Below, one piece after another: positions 63,691-64,000 of a stretch of 64,000 nucleotides of DNA; position 1 is the stretch's first letter, and every line of letters starts with the position of its first letter. The stretch covers positions 1-64,000 of the forward strand of contig NZ_VTPX01000006.1 of NCBI RefSeq assembly GCF_008298015.1, given 5' to 3'. The stretch comes from Salinicola corii (GTDB taxonomy: Bacteria; Pseudomonadota; Gammaproteobacteria; Pseudomonadales; Halomonadaceae). Both the position numbers and the translations under genes were made by a program. The notes beneath the pieces were generated by a model that had not been told where the DNA came from, searched no databases, and saw nothing but the letters and a program-made list of their open reading frames with translations.

Positions 63691-64000
63691 TCAGTGCAGT
63701 TTCATTTTCGGCCGGATATAGCGGTTGAGACCGTCGACAATGACGGTCATCGCTGTCTTGAAAATGCCATGAATCGCCATCTGGTGCATACGATAGAGAG
63801 AAGCGTAGAACAACTTGGCCAGCCGCCCTTCGATGAACAGGCTGCGCGCCGATGCGCCACGCATGAGGCTGCCGACCGCCTCGAAGTGCGCCAGCGAAAT
63901 CAGTGAGCCTCGATCGCGGTAGACGAACGGCTTGAGCGGTTTGCCGTCCATGGCTGCACGCAGGTTGTGGTAGCAGTGGGTCGCCTGCTGGTGGGCGGCT
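63691..64000 (-). CDS. ndh: Type II NADH dehydrogenase, C-terminal part
   Basis: The last 102 codons of a gene cut by the window edge; the 5' part lies beyond 64000. The visible residues PFVYRDRGSLISLAHF, AVGSLMRGAS, FIEGRLAKLFYASLYRMHQ and the end NRYIRPKMKLH are characteristic of the single-subunit flavin NADH:quinone oxidoreductase (NDH-2). It lies on the same strand as the dihydroxyacetone kinase, 34 bp upstream of it, so the two may be cotranscribed. Confidence 0.88.
   Translation of the reverse strand, partial: AAHQQATHCYHNLRAAMDGKPLKPFVYRDRGSLISLAHFEAVGSLMRGASARSLFIEGRLAKLFYASLYRMHQMAIHGIFKTAMTVIVDGLNRYIRPKMKLH

Overview
The window reads as chromosomal DNA of a GC-rich gammaproteobacterium, most likely a member of the Halomonadaceae (Halomonas, Salinicola or Chromohalobacter-like). 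The clues are the housekeeping synteny leuS-lptE-holA and miaB-phoH-ybeY-corC-lnt, the mix of fadBA, slyA, epmC, tusA and a DUF1820 gene, and the codon and base use. The genus call is inference; no marker gene inside the window settles it. There is no transposase, integrase, CRISPR array or tRNA gene. Apart from one AT-rich gap the window looks like core chromosome.

Layout. 1-160: 5S rRNA gene, which ends an rRNA operon, and its terminator. 0.2-9 kb: rlmM, tusA, an unknown gene, a MATE efflux pump, epmC (EF-P hydroxylase), an unknown gene coupled to tatD, the ABC-F ATPase uup, and a universal stress gene. 9-15.7 kb: slyA, a DUF5924/DUF2914 membrane protein, the fatty-acid oxidation operon fadBA, and ldcA. 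15.7-16.3 kb: what looks like a decayed gene. 16.3-29 kb: the main accessory locus. A complete type I secretion system (OMF, adaptor, ABC ATPase; overlapping genes, minus strand) is divergent from a 2,490-residue exoprotein built from carbohydrate-binding modules, a malectin-like domain and a sugar-dehydrogenase-like propeller. The two units share an AT-rich control region of about 650 bp.

29-45 kb: leuS-lptE-holA and ybeL, a secreted alpha/beta hydrolase, an MHS-type transporter with a 2-oxoadipate dioxygenase/decarboxylase, then miaB-phoH-ybeY-corC-lnt. 45-56 kb: DUF1820 and SH3-domain genes, thiopurine methyltransferase, a YajG lipoprotein, the sulfate uptake operon (cysP/sbp, cysT, cysW, cysA), an MFS transporter, a second SH3 protein and gamma-glutamyltransferase. 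56-62 kb: rpe, a GIY-YIG nuclease, an orphan ParA ATPase, and a two-gene DNA-repair operon: a FAN1-like VRR-NUC nuclease overlapping an XPD/DinG-like iron-sulfur helicase with its own N-terminal nuclease, preceded by a candidate LexA box. 62-64 kb: dihydroxyacetone kinase behind the 3' end of a type II NADH dehydrogenase gene that runs off the window.

The two loci I would look at first are the T1SS plus giant exoprotein (17-29 kb) and the FAN1-helicase operon with its candidate SOS box (57.8-61.9 kb). Neither can be called new without database searches. Smaller oddities are an inverted repeat around the yajG -10 box, a pair of inverted DnaA boxes, a terminator that contains the tpm stop codon, and gene remnants next to ldcA.
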